DNA of 64,000 nucleotides. Origin: CAZECE01 sp964510525. Its GTDB lineage: Bacteria; Pseudomonadota; Gammaproteobacteria; Pseudomonadales; JANQJO01. The stretch is taken from positions 1 to 64,000 of the forward strand of contig CAZECE010000042.1 of assembly GCA_964510525.1 (NCBI GenBank), given 5' to 3'. This document shows positions 51,855 to 60,648 of this stretch, in pieces. Under the pieces are notes generated by a model. That model was not told the DNA's origin. It ran no database searches and was given only the letters and a program-made list of their open reading frames with translations. Position 1 is the stretch's first letter; each line of letters begins with the position of its first letter. The position numbers were made by a program, and so were the translations under genes.

Positions 51855-52334
51855 CTAAATTTTCTGGAGTGATCGGTTTTGCAGCTCATACTGTGCTTCG
51901 GATAACACCAGTAATTGGTTTTTGATGTCATTCCAAAGCCTTTTTAGTGGTGTATTAGCTGACGTAAAGCAGCGAATACCGCAATGTTGTTGCAGAAAGG
52001 TCGATGCATTGTGTTCAGATAGCTGCCGGCTTTGGCTGAGTGCTTTTAATAACGATAATACCCAATGGTTGGCGCTGGCTGTTTTTACATAGCGAATTTG
52101 TTGCTTAATAAGGAACTCTTCTAATTTAGCTGGGTCTTGTATGCGCAAGGTTCTGGCGAGCACTGTTTCCGTAATGCACTCAATGCGCTGCCAAACCAGC
52201 GTTTTGTGCTCTGGCTTGTATTGATTCCATTGGATGATTTCATTGTGAAATCGCTGGCAGCCACGACAAACGGGGTCGCCATAGGTGGTTGAGCAAAGGC
52301 CAATACAGGGGGAGGGAATGCGAGTGGGTGACAT
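51855..52334 (-). CDS. DUF1289-domain protein
   Basis: A 159-residue protein. Residues 8-55 form the small Cys-rich DUF1289 domain (PSPCIGLCSTTYGDPVCRGC, then RFHNEIIQWNQYKPEHK). The remaining 100 residues are mostly helical and unmatched. Function is unknown. It is divergent from the OmpA-like lipoprotein gene. Confidence 0.8.
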   Translation of the reverse strand: MSPTRIPSPCIGLCSTTYGDPVCRGCQRFHNEIIQWNQYKPEHKTLVWQRIECITETVLARTLRIQDPAKLEEFLIKQQIRYVKTASANHWVLSLLKALSQSRQLSEHNASTFLQQHCGIRCFTSANTPLKRLWNDIKNQLLVLSEAQYELQNRSLQKI

Positions 52335-52432
52335 GGCTTGATTGTTTTATAAACGTGGTTGAATTGAATCTGAGAGAGATTTTCCTATCTCGACAAGGTA
52401 CAATCCAGCGTTTTCTTTCTGAGGGTAAGGTT

Positions 52433-53062
52433 ATGATGAAAAAGTTAGGGGTAGGGGTATTTTCGGCGTTGTTTTTAACAGCATGTGCGACAGATCCGTA
52501 TACGGGCGAGCGGAAACCAAGTAAAGCGGCTATTGGAGCCGTTGCTGGGGCTGTGGTTGGTGCTGCCACGTCAAGTAAAAGCGACCGAGGCAAAGGGGCT
52601 CTGATTGGGGCGGCTGTTGGTGGTGGCGCCGGGTACTATATGGATCGTCAAGAGCAGAAGTTGCGCCAGACGTTGCAGGATACTGGGGTGAGTGTATCGC
52701 GCACGGGTGACATGATTGTGTTGAACATGCCTGGTCATTTAACCTTTGCGACCAATCGATCGGATATTCAATCCTCTTTTTTCCCAGTGTTGAACTCAGT
52801 GGCGCTGGTGTTTAAAGAGTTCAAAAACTCTAACATTAAGGTATCTGGCCACACCGATAGCCAGGGGTCCGATGGGTACAATCAAACATTATCTGAACAA
52901 AGAGCCAGCAGTGTTGCGGATTATTTAATGGCTCAGTCCATTGCCCCGGCTCGTTTTTATGTGGTTGGATATGGTGAGTCTCGTCCTATTGCCAGCAATG
53001 CTTCAGAGCAAGGTCGTGCTCAAAATAGACGTGTAGAAATCGAAATTTTGCCAGCTCAATAA
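52433..53062 (+). CDS. OmpA-family lipoprotein with glycine-zipper (YiaD-like)
   Basis: A 209-residue outer-membrane lipoprotein. The lipobox is LFLTAC (Cys about residue 18). A glycine-zipper region follows (AAIGAVAGAVVGAATSS, then ALIGAAVGGGAGYYMDR). The C-terminal OmpA-like domain (residues 95-209) includes KVSGHTDSQGSDGYNQTLSE and VVGYGESRPIASNASEQGRA for peptidoglycan binding. The start 52433 has GAGGGTAAGG upstream. Confidence 0.91.
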   Translation: MMKKLGVGVFSALFLTACATDPYTGERKPSKAAIGAVAGAVVGAATSSKSDRGKGALIGAAVGGGAGYYMDRQEQKLRQTLQDTGVSVSRTGDMIVLNMPGHLTFATNRSDIQSSFFPVLNSVALVFKEFKNSNIKVSGHTDSQGSDGYNQTLSEQRASSVADYLMAQSIAPARFYVVGYGESRPIASNASEQGRAQNRRVEIEILPAQ

Positions 53063-53125
53063 CTTTGTATAGTCAGCGGGATTACAGCCAGCGATTTAAA
53101 TTCAGATGACCGTTTTAACTTAGGC

Positions 53126-53154
53126 AACCCGCGGTGGGCAATCTGCCGTGGGTT
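53126..53154 (+). terminator. Terminator of the OmpA-like gene
   Basis: AACCCGCGG (53126-53134) pairs with CCGTGGGTT (53146-53154), followed by a short T-containing stretch. It lies between convergent genes. Confidence 0.55.
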
Positions 53155-53156
53155 TG

Positions 53157-54521
53157 TTAAATGATTTGCTCTAGATCGAAGTGATCGTCTTGCAACGATG
53201 GCGGGATTTTTTCCTGACTGAGTTGCGCTAAGATGTCCATGCTTTCATTCAAAGAGTTGTCTCCAAGGTGCTTGGATTCGTCATTGATTAAAGTCAGTTG
53301 GCGGTATAACTTTTTCATCTGCCATAGCAACTCAGTGTACATAAGGCCTATTTCTTCTATCTCACTGAACATTTCGGATGAGGCGGTTTCCAGGCCGTGT
53401 TGAATCCAGCGTTTGATCCCGAGATTAAACAGCCCTGAGCTTTTGACAATGTATAAAATATGCAGATATATCTTTTGGGCGCATTGGCGAGGTTTTTCGG
53501 CGGTGTTCGTTGGGATGCAGGCCATGATGTCATTGATGGAGCGTGCCCAGGCGGTTAGCAAATCATATTCGGATAAAAGGCGTTGACAATAATCAGGCAT
53601 TTCTTCGTCGCTTTTTCGTCGCTTGACAGTCAGTTCGGCTTTGTTGATTAATGAGGCTATTGCCGTGTAGTTTTTGTACATGTACATGCGTTGATTAATT
53701 TGAAGAAAGGGTTGTAGGCATTTTAAGTTGGTTGATTCTTTGCTTCCTTTAAACCTTAATGGGTGGAGCGTGTCGCAGATCGCAATGATCTGGCCAGCGG
53801 GTATCAGTCTTTCTTCAATTCTGCCAGCAGGGTACCCAGTGCCATCACAGCTTTCGTGATGTTCTAATATGGCACGAGGAATGATTTTATGGATCCCGGA
53901 TATCGATTTCGTAATGGCATGCCCAATGACCGTGTGGTTTTGCATGGTGCGCCATTCTTTTGAGTCGTATTGGCCTGTTTTGTTAACGATTTCTGGTGGG
54001 ATATGAAGTAAGCCAATATCATGGCACAGAGCAGCTATAAAAATGGCGCTGGCTTCAGAGGGCGGAAGTTGGAGTTTTTGAGAGATGCCTATCGATAGCC
54101 AGGCGCAAAAGCAGCCTTTTTCAAAGGCCTTTGGAATTTGACTGGCTAGAACCGTGAGCATTTGTTGTAATGTTTTGTGTTTTGCATACAGGTTGCACAT
54201 GGCTTTTAGAGGGCGATCGATTTGGTTTTGTGTGTGTATGGCCATTAAGTCATCATGGTTTTTTATCCATTCAGATATGTGGTTATAAAGCTTTTCGCCA
54301 TTGTATCCATCTTTGATGTGTACACTGTCTTGCAGTGGTTTCATTAAGCGGTGTTTGATAAGCTTTTCGGTGACACCGGGGGCTAAGCTTTCGCCACTTT
54401 TTACCAACAAAGCGCCTTTTTGGTTGTAGATATTCTCTGAGGTCACCACGTTCTTGGTTTTATTTAAATCCGACAGGTGTTTGGCATAGGAGTCGGGTTT
54501 AAGTGGGTCAAACTCGTTCAT
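53157..54521 (-). CDS. HD-GYP domain protein (putative c-di-GMP phosphodiesterase)
   Basis: A 454-residue protein. The HD-GYP domain is central (about residues 140-280): AALCHDIGLLHIPPEIVNKT carries the HD pair, and ILEHHESCDGTGYPAG carries the HHE and GYP residues. HD-GYP enzymes break c-di-GMP into pGpG or GMP. There is no receiver domain; the N-terminal part (residues 1-100) resembles DUF3391-like leaders. The start at 54521 (MNEFDP) has AGG upstream; the frame stays open to 54611. Confidence 0.87.
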   Translation of the reverse strand: MNEFDPLKPDSYAKHLSDLNKTKNVVTSENIYNQKGALLVKSGESLAPGVTEKLIKHRLMKPLQDSVHIKDGYNGEKLYNHISEWIKNHDDLMAIHTQNQIDRPLKAMCNLYAKHKTLQQMLTVLASQIPKAFEKGCFCAWLSIGISQKLQLPPSEASAIFIAALCHDIGLLHIPPEIVNKTGQYDSKEWRTMQNHTVIGHAITKSISGIHKIIPRAILEHHESCDGTGYPAGRIEERLIPAGQIIAICDTLHPLRFKGSKESTNLKCLQPFLQINQRMYMYKNYTAIASLINKAELTVKRRKSDEEMPDYCQRLLSEYDLLTAWARSINDIMACIPTNTAEKPRQCAQKIYLHILYIVKSSGLFNLGIKRWIQHGLETASSEMFSEIEEIGLMYTELLWQMKKLYRQLTLINDESKHLGDNSLNESMDILAQLSQEKIPPSLQDDHFDLEQII

Positions 54522-54600
54522 GGGTCGCCTAATTAATGGTAACGATGTACTCAGTATATGCCTTGTTGAGGTTGAATGATGAAGTTTGGAGGGCGTCCGT

Positions 54601-55983
54601 ATTAAGATCATTTTGTTGTTTATGAGTTTACTGTGTTGGTCAGTGAGTGTGTCTGCTGCTTCGGTATCTGAAGAATCCTTGGGTCATGAGTGGGCTGATC
54701 GCCATCAATTGGTTGTGATTACGGCAGAGCAGGCGTCGGCTCACTTATCGATATCGGATGTTACATTAATGGCTGTTCGCTCAGGTCGTTTAGAGTCGAT
54801 CCCTTTTCAAATCGATGAAGTTGACCAAGAAGGGTTCGTTTACTTCTCAGAGACGGGTATTCCTCATTCCGGCTTACAGGATGTCTGGGATGGGTTGGAT
54901 GAGTTGGTGTTTATGTTAAAGGACGCGAGTCCTGAGAGGCTGGTTAGAAGGGGTCATAATGAGAATGTTTCTTCAGGCGCACCAGGTGCTGTGGACACAC
55001 CTGTTATAGACGCTGATATAGGTAAGGTTTTGGCTGAAGTGTCGACTGAATTCAATAATGGTGTAAAGGGTTACGTTTACTTGGTTCAGGGGGAGCCAAG
55101 TCAAGGAGGGGGTGATTATGTGCGATATGACCGAGAGGCTTATGTTGCTGAAAGCGATTGGTATCGACTGACTTCACGAGCGGATAACCCGATTGAGTTG
55201 CAGGATTTGAGTTATCGTGACGATAGATTACCAGAAGCATCTTTATTGGACACGGTTAAAATGTGGATTACTGGACACAGCGTTGGTGGTGTGACCCAGA
55301 TGACGATTACCAATCGTAATTTTCGAGCCGAGGTGGTTGACGTTAAGGCGGGAGCTATTCGAGCGAATGTGCAGTTAAAAGCCCAGCTCTCAGTCGCCAA
55401 AATTCCGATTATGAACTTTTGGATAAAGTATCAGTTTACCCCTTCAGGTTTGAGAGCCGTATCTCGGGCGGAAATTCCTAATTGGATGCCGATGTTTTTG
55501 TATCGCACGTCCGTTGGTTTATCGATGGATGCGAATGATTTGAGAGGGAGCCAAGTGTATGCTTATTCCGACTCGGATCAATTATTGGTTGGGGAGGTCG
55601 ATGGCGAATTGTCGCAAGCTGAGGTTCGCATGCAAAGCGCGGCGCTGTCTTCTGAAAACCCTTGGTGGATGCTGGTCAGCCCAAGAAACTTTCAAGTGTT
55701 GGCGCGGATGAAGATCCCAACGCAATACGAAACGCCGATCAATTTGATTTATCAGGACGATGTTTTATTAAAAGTATCTCCGGAGCGTTATGTTGGGCAA
55801 TTGCCAAATATTGGCTTTCAAGTGTCGAGAATTCCACTTAAAGGTGTTTATACCATGGTGTTTGATCTTTACTTTGATAATGTTGACTCACGCTTGAATC
55901 CACGGGCGTACGTTGAATCAAAATTAACACCGACTCAATATGATTGGCGCTGGTTAACTGAACACAGACAGCTTTCAGACTGA
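54601..55983 (+). CDS. Periplasmic protein of unknown function, apparent ATT start
   Basis: A protein of about 460 residues that I do not recognise. From ATT 54601 it begins KIILLFMSLLCWSVSVSAA (after Met), a textbook signal peptide, and GGAGGG (54588-54593) lies 7 bases upstream. No ATG, GTG or TTG stands at that distance. The alternatives are TTG 54586, which overlaps that ribosome site, or ATG 54622, which cuts the signal peptide. The mature part is rich in beta structure (for example MWITGHSVGGVTQMTITNRN) with two Trp-containing motifs near the C-terminus. It is divergent from the HD-GYP gene and ends 2 bases from the hydratase gene. Confidence 0.72.
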   Translation: MKIILLFMSLLCWSVSVSAASVSEESLGHEWADRHQLVVITAEQASAHLSISDVTLMAVRSGRLESIPFQIDEVDQEGFVYFSETGIPHSGLQDVWDGLDELVFMLKDASPERLVRRGHNENVSSGAPGAVDTPVIDADIGKVLAEVSTEFNNGVKGYVYLVQGEPSQGGGDYVRYDREAYVAESDWYRLTSRADNPIELQDLSYRDDRLPEASLLDTVKMWITGHSVGGVTQMTITNRNFRAEVVDVKAGAIRANVQLKAQLSVAKIPIMNFWIKYQFTPSGLRAVSRAEIPNWMPMFLYRTSVGLSMDANDLRGSQVYAYSDSDQLLVGEVDGELSQAEVRMQSAALSSENPWWMLVSPRNFQVLARMKIPTQYETPINLIYQDDVLLKVSPERYVGQLPNIGFQVSRIPLKGVYTMVFDLYFDNVDSRLNPRAYVESKLTPTQYDWRWLTEHRQLSD

Positions 55984-55985
55984 AT

Positions 55986-56735
55986 TTATTTTTTGCTCAT
56001 GAACTTCATAAAGGCCGTCATGGCTTCTGGGGATTTTAAACAAGCGGAAAATTCTTTGGCTTCTTTATTGATTTGTTCAATGAGTCCTTTATTTAGGTGT
56101 TCTCGAATCAGTGCTCGACTGATTTTAAGAGCATTGGCTGGTTTTGATGCTAGGGTCTTGGCGGCCTCTAGCGCTAAAGACTGATAGCGATCGGATGCAG
56201 CGACCTCGTTAACCAGTCCCCAGCTTTTTGCGGTTTCTGCGTTTAACGAATTTCCTAGTAGTAACAGTTCCGCAGCTCGGGTGACACCGATCATTCTAGG
56301 GAGCAGCAGGCTGGCTCCGGCTTCTGGGCACAAACCAAGATCGACAAAGGGCATTTTGAGGAGCGCATTTTCTCCAAGGTAGACCAAATCGCAGTGCAAT
56401 AAAACCGTTGCTCCAATACCGACACAAGGACCATTGGCGGCCACAACAAAGGGCTTCTCGTTGTGCGCTAGCGCATGCAAGAAGTGTAATATGGGATTGT
56501 CTTCTAGCAGGCTGGGGGCTTGAATAAAATCTTGGATATCGTTACCCGCGCAAAAGCAGTCGGTATGGCCGGTTAAAAAAATACAAGCCACTTGATCGTT
56601 GTTTTGAGCTTCATTGACAAGTTGAGCCATTTCGCTGTACATGGCTTGAGTGAGCGCGTTCTTTTTTTCTGCTCGGTTTAAGGTGATTTGCAGTACGTTG
56701 TCAGTGAGTTGGTGTTGAATGAATTCGGTTGTCAT
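55986..56735 (-). CDS. Enoyl-CoA hydratase/isomerase family protein
   Basis: A 249-residue crotonase-fold enzyme. The oxyanion-hole segments are FCAGNDIQDF and AANGPCVGIGATVLLHCDLV, and a C-terminal helix ends FMKFMSKK. The usual catalytic Glu pair of hydratase is replaced by Gly/Ala at parts of the loop (FVDLGLCPEAGASLLLPRMI holds one Glu), so it may be an isomerase-like or other crotonase activity. It stands behind pilU on the same strand with a 74-base gap. Confidence 0.85.
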   Translation of the reverse strand: MTTEFIQHQLTDNVLQITLNRAEKKNALTQAMYSEMAQLVNEAQNNDQVACIFLTGHTDCFCAGNDIQDFIQAPSLLEDNPILHFLHALAHNEKPFVVAANGPCVGIGATVLLHCDLVYLGENALLKMPFVDLGLCPEAGASLLLPRMIGVTRAAELLLLGNSLNAETAKSWGLVNEVAASDRYQSLALEAAKTLASKPANALKISRALIREHLNKGLIEQINKEAKEFSACLKSPEAMTAFMKFMSKK

Positions 56736-56809
56736 GGCGTTCTTCCTAGGGCCTACATTAGGTCGCTCATCTTAACGTATCGAATGAGTTGTTGCCAAAT
56801 GTCAGCGAC

Positions 56810-58138
56810 TTATTCCTCTTCACTTTTCTTAGGTTGCAAGGGTTCCAGTGAGAGTTCAGATAAGCCTTTTGCGACGGGTTTTGGGGTGCTTGGTGTTTTT
56901 GGGGTGAGCTTGGCTTGCACGGCTTGTGCAGCCTGTACGGCCGTGTTTTTGATGGAAGGTACTGTTGATGCTTGAGGTGCTGACGCTTGAGATGGTGTTG
57001 ATGTTTTAGGGGTTGCGTCAGGTTTTTGAGCCTCTTCATTGGTGGCTTTAGCGGCAGGTGCAGAATTGGCGGATGGATTTTCGTCTAGGTTGATGCGCAA
57101 GCGCAAATTGTTTTTTGAATCCGCATTTTTCAATGCTTCATCTAAGGAGATGCGACCTTGCTTGTAGAGTTTGTACAATGCGGTATCGAAGGTTTGCATG
57201 CCTTGTGCTTCGGATTTCAACATGACTTCTTTAATGGCATCGGGTTCGCCATTCTTAATCAAATCGCACACTCTTGGGGTACCCAATAAAATCTCAATCG
57301 CCGCGGCTCTTTTGTTATCAATGGTCGGCATCAATCGTTGCGAAATGATGGCTTGCATATTTAAAGACAGGTCCAAAAATAACTGTTTATGGCGCTCTTC
57401 TGGGAAAAAATTCACGATGCGGTCGATCGCTTGGTTGGCGTTGTTGGCGTGTAAAGTTGAAATGCATAAGTGTCCAGTTTCAGCAAAAGCCAACGCGTGC
57501 TCCATGGTTTCAGCGGAGCGGATCTCGCCAATTAAAATAACATCAGGTGCTTGGCGTAGGGTGTTTTCAAGAGCATCTTCATAGCAATCTGTATCTACAC
57601 CAACCTCGCGCTGATTGACAATGCACTTTTGATGCTTGTGAACAAATTCGATTGGGTCTTCGATGGTAATGATGTGGCCCGCGCTGTTTTTATTTCGGTA
57701 ATCAATCAACGATGCCAAAGAGGTTGATTTCCCTGAACCTGTGCCACCTACAAACAAAATTAAGCCACGTTTTTGCATGATTACCTGCAATAATATGTCG
57801 GGCAATTTGAGACTGTGAAAGTCTGGAATTTCTGTTTTTATCGCCCGGATAACCATGCTGACTTCGTTGCGTTGCTTGAAAATATTGACTCGAAATCGCC
57901 CGACACCACTGATGCTGATGGCTAGATTGAGTTCGGGTTTATTTTCAAATTGTTGCTTTTGCTCGTCATCTAAGAGAGCGTATGCCAGTTGGGCTGATTC
58001 GCCTTTCTGAAGGGGGGTGTCACTCAATGGCTCCATTTTGCCATAGATTTTGCAGTTGATTGGCGCACCGGTGCTGACAAAGAGATCGGATCCATCTCGG
58101 TCAATCATGATTTTCAGGTATTTTTCAAGTGAATCCAT
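56810..58138 (-). CDS. pilU: PilT/PilU-family type IV pilus retraction ATPase
   Basis: A 442-residue hexameric motor. Walker A is LFVGGTGSGKSTSLASLID (about residue 130); the Asp box is IITIEDPIEFVHKH; Walker B is DVILIGEIRSAETMEHALAF; the His box is HLCISTLHANNANQAIDR. The match is best to PilU, an accessory retraction ATPase. A C-terminal extension of about 75 residues, rich in Pro, Ala and Lys, is not part of the motor. It is the last gene of the pilus-type cluster. Confidence 0.88.
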   Translation of the reverse strand: MDSLEKYLKIMIDRDGSDLFVSTGAPINCKIYGKMEPLSDTPLQKGESAQLAYALLDDEQKQQFENKPELNLAISISGVGRFRVNIFKQRNEVSMVIRAIKTEIPDFHSLKLPDILLQVIMQKRGLILFVGGTGSGKSTSLASLIDYRNKNSAGHIITIEDPIEFVHKHQKCIVNQREVGVDTDCYEDALENTLRQAPDVILIGEIRSAETMEHALAFAETGHLCISTLHANNANQAIDRIVNFFPEERHKQLFLDLSLNMQAIISQRLMPTIDNKRAAAIEILLGTPRVCDLIKNGEPDAIKEVMLKSEAQGMQTFDTALYKLYKQGRISLDEALKNADSKNNLRLRINLDENPSANSAPAAKATNEEAQKPDATPKTSTPSQASAPQASTVPSIKNTAVQAAQAVQAKLTPKTPSTPKPVAKGLSELSLEPLQPKKSEEE

Positions 58139-58205
58139 AGTGGCGGCCTGCTTGTAGCTTGGGTAATTTCTTGAGGGATGTTCCGAAAATAGTATAGACG
58201 GACTC

Positions 58206-58886
58206 TTAGCTTGAAAGGGTATAAATAACGCCGCTGCACTTTATTCGGTGACTTGGCGTTGCGTACCGATTTTGTTGGTCGCTAATGCATTGATTAAAGC
58301 CTTCCTCAGACCAGTTTTTTCCTGGCGCGGCTATTTGAACCTTGCCTGATAAGGGTTTTCCATCATCATACTGTTTGTCAAACAGACTGAAGATACGCAA
58401 TGGAATGCCGTTACCGGTTAGGATGGCGTTGGTTTCGATATCATCTTGTAAAGAAAAACGCCCGTAACTGATGTTGATTCCATGTCCGTAGCCATTATTC
58501 AGGCATCGTTTAATGTTGCAGGCGAATTCGTTTTTTTCTACTTCTTTGCCATCGGTATAGGCATCCAGTAGGCCGCTAAAGTTTAAGTGTTGCCAGAGTT
58601 GTCCGCGTTCTTTTTCGGTATTTATTTTGTGGTCCCCATTGCCATTGGTGAGCAAGGAATCAATGTGTGTTTGCGCATATGCAAAATCACCAGGCATGGC
58701 TTTATATTGGTTTTTGAAAGCGTACCAGGCATGCGTGGTGTCTGAAATGAGTTCTGAAAAACGCTGTAGCTGGGCTTGGGTAATCAGTTGGTAGCCGTAA
58801 ATGAGGCTGCTGATTAGCATGCCGAATAAACTTAATATAAGGGTGATTTCAGTCGGTGTAATATGGAGTTTGTGTGCTGCGTTCAT
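58206..58886 (-). CDS. Divergent pseudopilin-like protein
   Basis: About 226 residues with one N-terminal helix (PTEITLILSLFGMLISSLIYG, shortened here) that resembles the pilin helix: a Glu five residues in, but without the normal G/FTLIE peptidase site. Residues 45-95 match minor pilins (TTHAWYAFKNQYKAMPGDFA and NGNGDHKINTEKERGQLWQH). The start ATG 58886 overlaps the previous stop (ATGA) with AGGT upstream. It lies between another pilin-like gene and pilU. Confidence 0.72.
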   Translation of the reverse strand: MNAAHKLHITPTEITLILSLFGMLISSLIYGYQLITQAQLQRFSELISDTTHAWYAFKNQYKAMPGDFAYAQTHIDSLLTNGNGDHKINTEKERGQLWQHLNFSGLLDAYTDGKEVEKNEFACNIKRCLNNGYGHGINISYGRFSLQDDIETNAILTGNGIPLRIFSLFDKQYDDGKPLSGKVQIAAPGKNWSEEGFNQCISDQQNRYATPSHRIKCSGVIYTLSS

Positions 58887-59467
58887 GGTAACCTGAGTTC
58901 TTGGCTTGTTAGCCAAACCAGCTGATCATTAAACACAATGGGGCCTAGGTTAGAAAACTCCTGAAAATTTTGATTGGCGTTCGCGCCTTCTAAATACAGC
59001 GAGAGCATTTTTTTCGCACCATTGGGTTGTGGGGTATTGGCTGATGGGCGTTTTTCTTGACCATTTAATTCCTGGTGTGGTGCGATGATGACAGCTTTGG
59101 CGTTGCCTTGCCCATTGACTGTCAGGGTGTGATTAGGGCTGTAGGCGTACCACAATCGTTCGTTGTGATTGTCCCTGAGGTCTTTTAAACCAAGCGTTTT
59201 AAAGGGCAGCCATCCTATGGTAGATAAGCATTTTTCTTTGAGCGTATCGCTTATGCCATCGTTGTTATCATCTGGGCAAGGTAGGTTGTCCGCTTGAGAT
59301 AGTAAGGCGTTTTTGGCTAGAGTGAGGGCGTTTATACCGTGAAATTTCTTTTGTTTTGGGTGTTGAATAGCTTGGTATGTTAGATACCCAATGCTGACGC
59401 TGCCGATTGTGAACATAACCACGGACAGGTATAAGATATTGAGGGTTTCTTTTGATGGGCTGACCAT
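58883..59467 (-). CDS. Divergent pseudopilin-like protein with LPCPD motif
   Basis: A 194-residue protein with one N-terminal membrane helix (residues 11-33) and no recognisable prepilin peptidase site. The globular part has NALLSQADNLPCPDDNNDGI and STIGWLPFKTLGLKDLRDNH followed by ERLWYAYSP, a pattern found in minor pilins/pseudopilins that carry a calcium-like DxNxDG loop. It is coupled to the next gene (ATGA) and lies 5 bases behind the TPR gene. Confidence 0.75.
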   Translation of the reverse strand: MVSPSKETLNILYLSVVMFTIGSVSIGYLTYQAIQHPKQKKFHGINALTLAKNALLSQADNLPCPDDNNDGISDTLKEKCLSTIGWLPFKTLGLKDLRDNHNERLWYAYSPNHTLTVNGQGNAKAVIIAPHQELNGQEKRPSANTPQPNGAKKMLSLYLEGANANQNFQEFSNLGPIVFNDQLVWLTSQELRLP

Positions 59468-59472
59468 TTATT

Positions 59473-60630
59473 TTAAAACCTATGACGAAGCTGATCTAAG
59501 CGCAATTGCAACACTTCATGAGTAAAACTAGCGGGCTGTTTCTGAGAAAACTGTAAGGCTTTTTTGTAGTGCAAGTATGCTGGTTTGTATTGTTTTAGGT
59601 GTTCAAAGCTGACGCCGATATTAAATAAAATATCTGGGTTATTTGGATTGATCTTTAAAGCTTCTAAAAAACTTGCATTGGCGGCAGTCCAGTTGGATTG
59701 TTTGGCAAATAAATTACCTTGAGTAAAGAGTAGTAGACTGTGATTTGGGTGAAATGGAATAAGATCTTGAATCAGTGTGCTCATCTTTTGAGGATGGACT
59801 TGGTTCGCTAATCGAATCAGTGTGTCAATCCCCGTTAAGTCTTTTGGGTATTGTTTTAGGTGTTCTGACAGTGATTCAAATGCCAATTGATAATAACCTT
59901 GAACAATTAACAGGTTGGTGTTCTCAAAGGCATTGTTTGTTGCCGTTTTGGCTTTTTTGGTCGAAATTTTTGTAAGGCTGAACGGCTTTTTAATCGGTTG
60001 TTCAATTGGCTTATCCACTCGTTCAATTACTACTTGGTTTTCTGTGCGGGTTAATGTGTTGTTGGTTGGTGGTGTTTCCTCGATCGCTTTTGTTTTGGTG
60101 AGTGTTTCGTTTTTGGGCTGAGTATTAGGTTGTTTATTAGGTTGTGCTGAGGGTTGCGTTTTAGACTGTACTTTGGGTTGTATGTTGTTAAAAGTTTCTT
60201 GAGAGAACGCGACTTGTTGGTTTTTAACGCTCGATTGATGTTCAGCTATCTTAGATTCAGTCTTGTTTGTAGACAGTGAAGGGTCGATAGCAGCATTTTT
60301 TGCCAACAAACTAAAAATTAAAATGCACAAACTTAAGATTAGGCCAGAGGTCCAAGCTGCAGACGGGGTTTTATGACTAACGTGTTGCGTTTGCGTTAAA
60401 AATTTTGCCAGTTGACTGCTGTTCTGCAAAGGCGATGGTGATTGTGGGCTGTTGCTGGGGCTTTTTCTTAGGTTGTGATTGTCGTTATGATTGTGGTTAT
60501 TTTCTTGTGCTTGCGCGGGCTGTATTTTCTGCCGTATCTTGAGTTTAGGGATCGGAGTGACATGCGCTTTTTTCAGCGAGTCGGCCTTTTTAGTGGCGGC
60601 TTTTTCTAATGCGTTTAACAGGGCACTCAT
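59473..60630 (-). CDS. TPR protein, MshN-like
   Basis: A 385-residue protein with a cytoplasmic N-terminus, one membrane helix (about residues 97-116: WTSGLILSLCILIFSLLAKN), a long disordered stretch with Gln/Pro/Lys repeats (SKTQPSAQPNKQPNTQPKNE) and C-terminal TPR repeats (NIGVSFEHLKQYKPAYLHYK). The layout equals MshN of MSHA pilus clusters, a periplasmic TPR protein anchored in the inner membrane. AAGGAAAG precedes the start, and the MshM-like gene ends 18 bases before. Confidence 0.8.
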   Translation of the reverse strand: MSALLNALEKAATKKADSLKKAHVTPIPKLKIRQKIQPAQAQENNHNHNDNHNLRKSPSNSPQSPSPLQNSSQLAKFLTQTQHVSHKTPSAAWTSGLILSLCILIFSLLAKNAAIDPSLSTNKTESKIAEHQSSVKNQQVAFSQETFNNIQPKVQSKTQPSAQPNKQPNTQPKNETLTKTKAIEETPPTNNTLTRTENQVVIERVDKPIEQPIKKPFSLTKISTKKAKTATNNAFENTNLLIVQGYYQLAFESLSEHLKQYPKDLTGIDTLIRLANQVHPQKMSTLIQDLIPFHPNHSLLLFTQGNLFAKQSNWTAANASFLEALKINPNNPDILFNIGVSFEHLKQYKPAYLHYKKALQFSQKQPASFTHEVLQLRLDQLRHRF

Positions 60631-60648
60631 ACGGCTTTCCTTGGTAAC

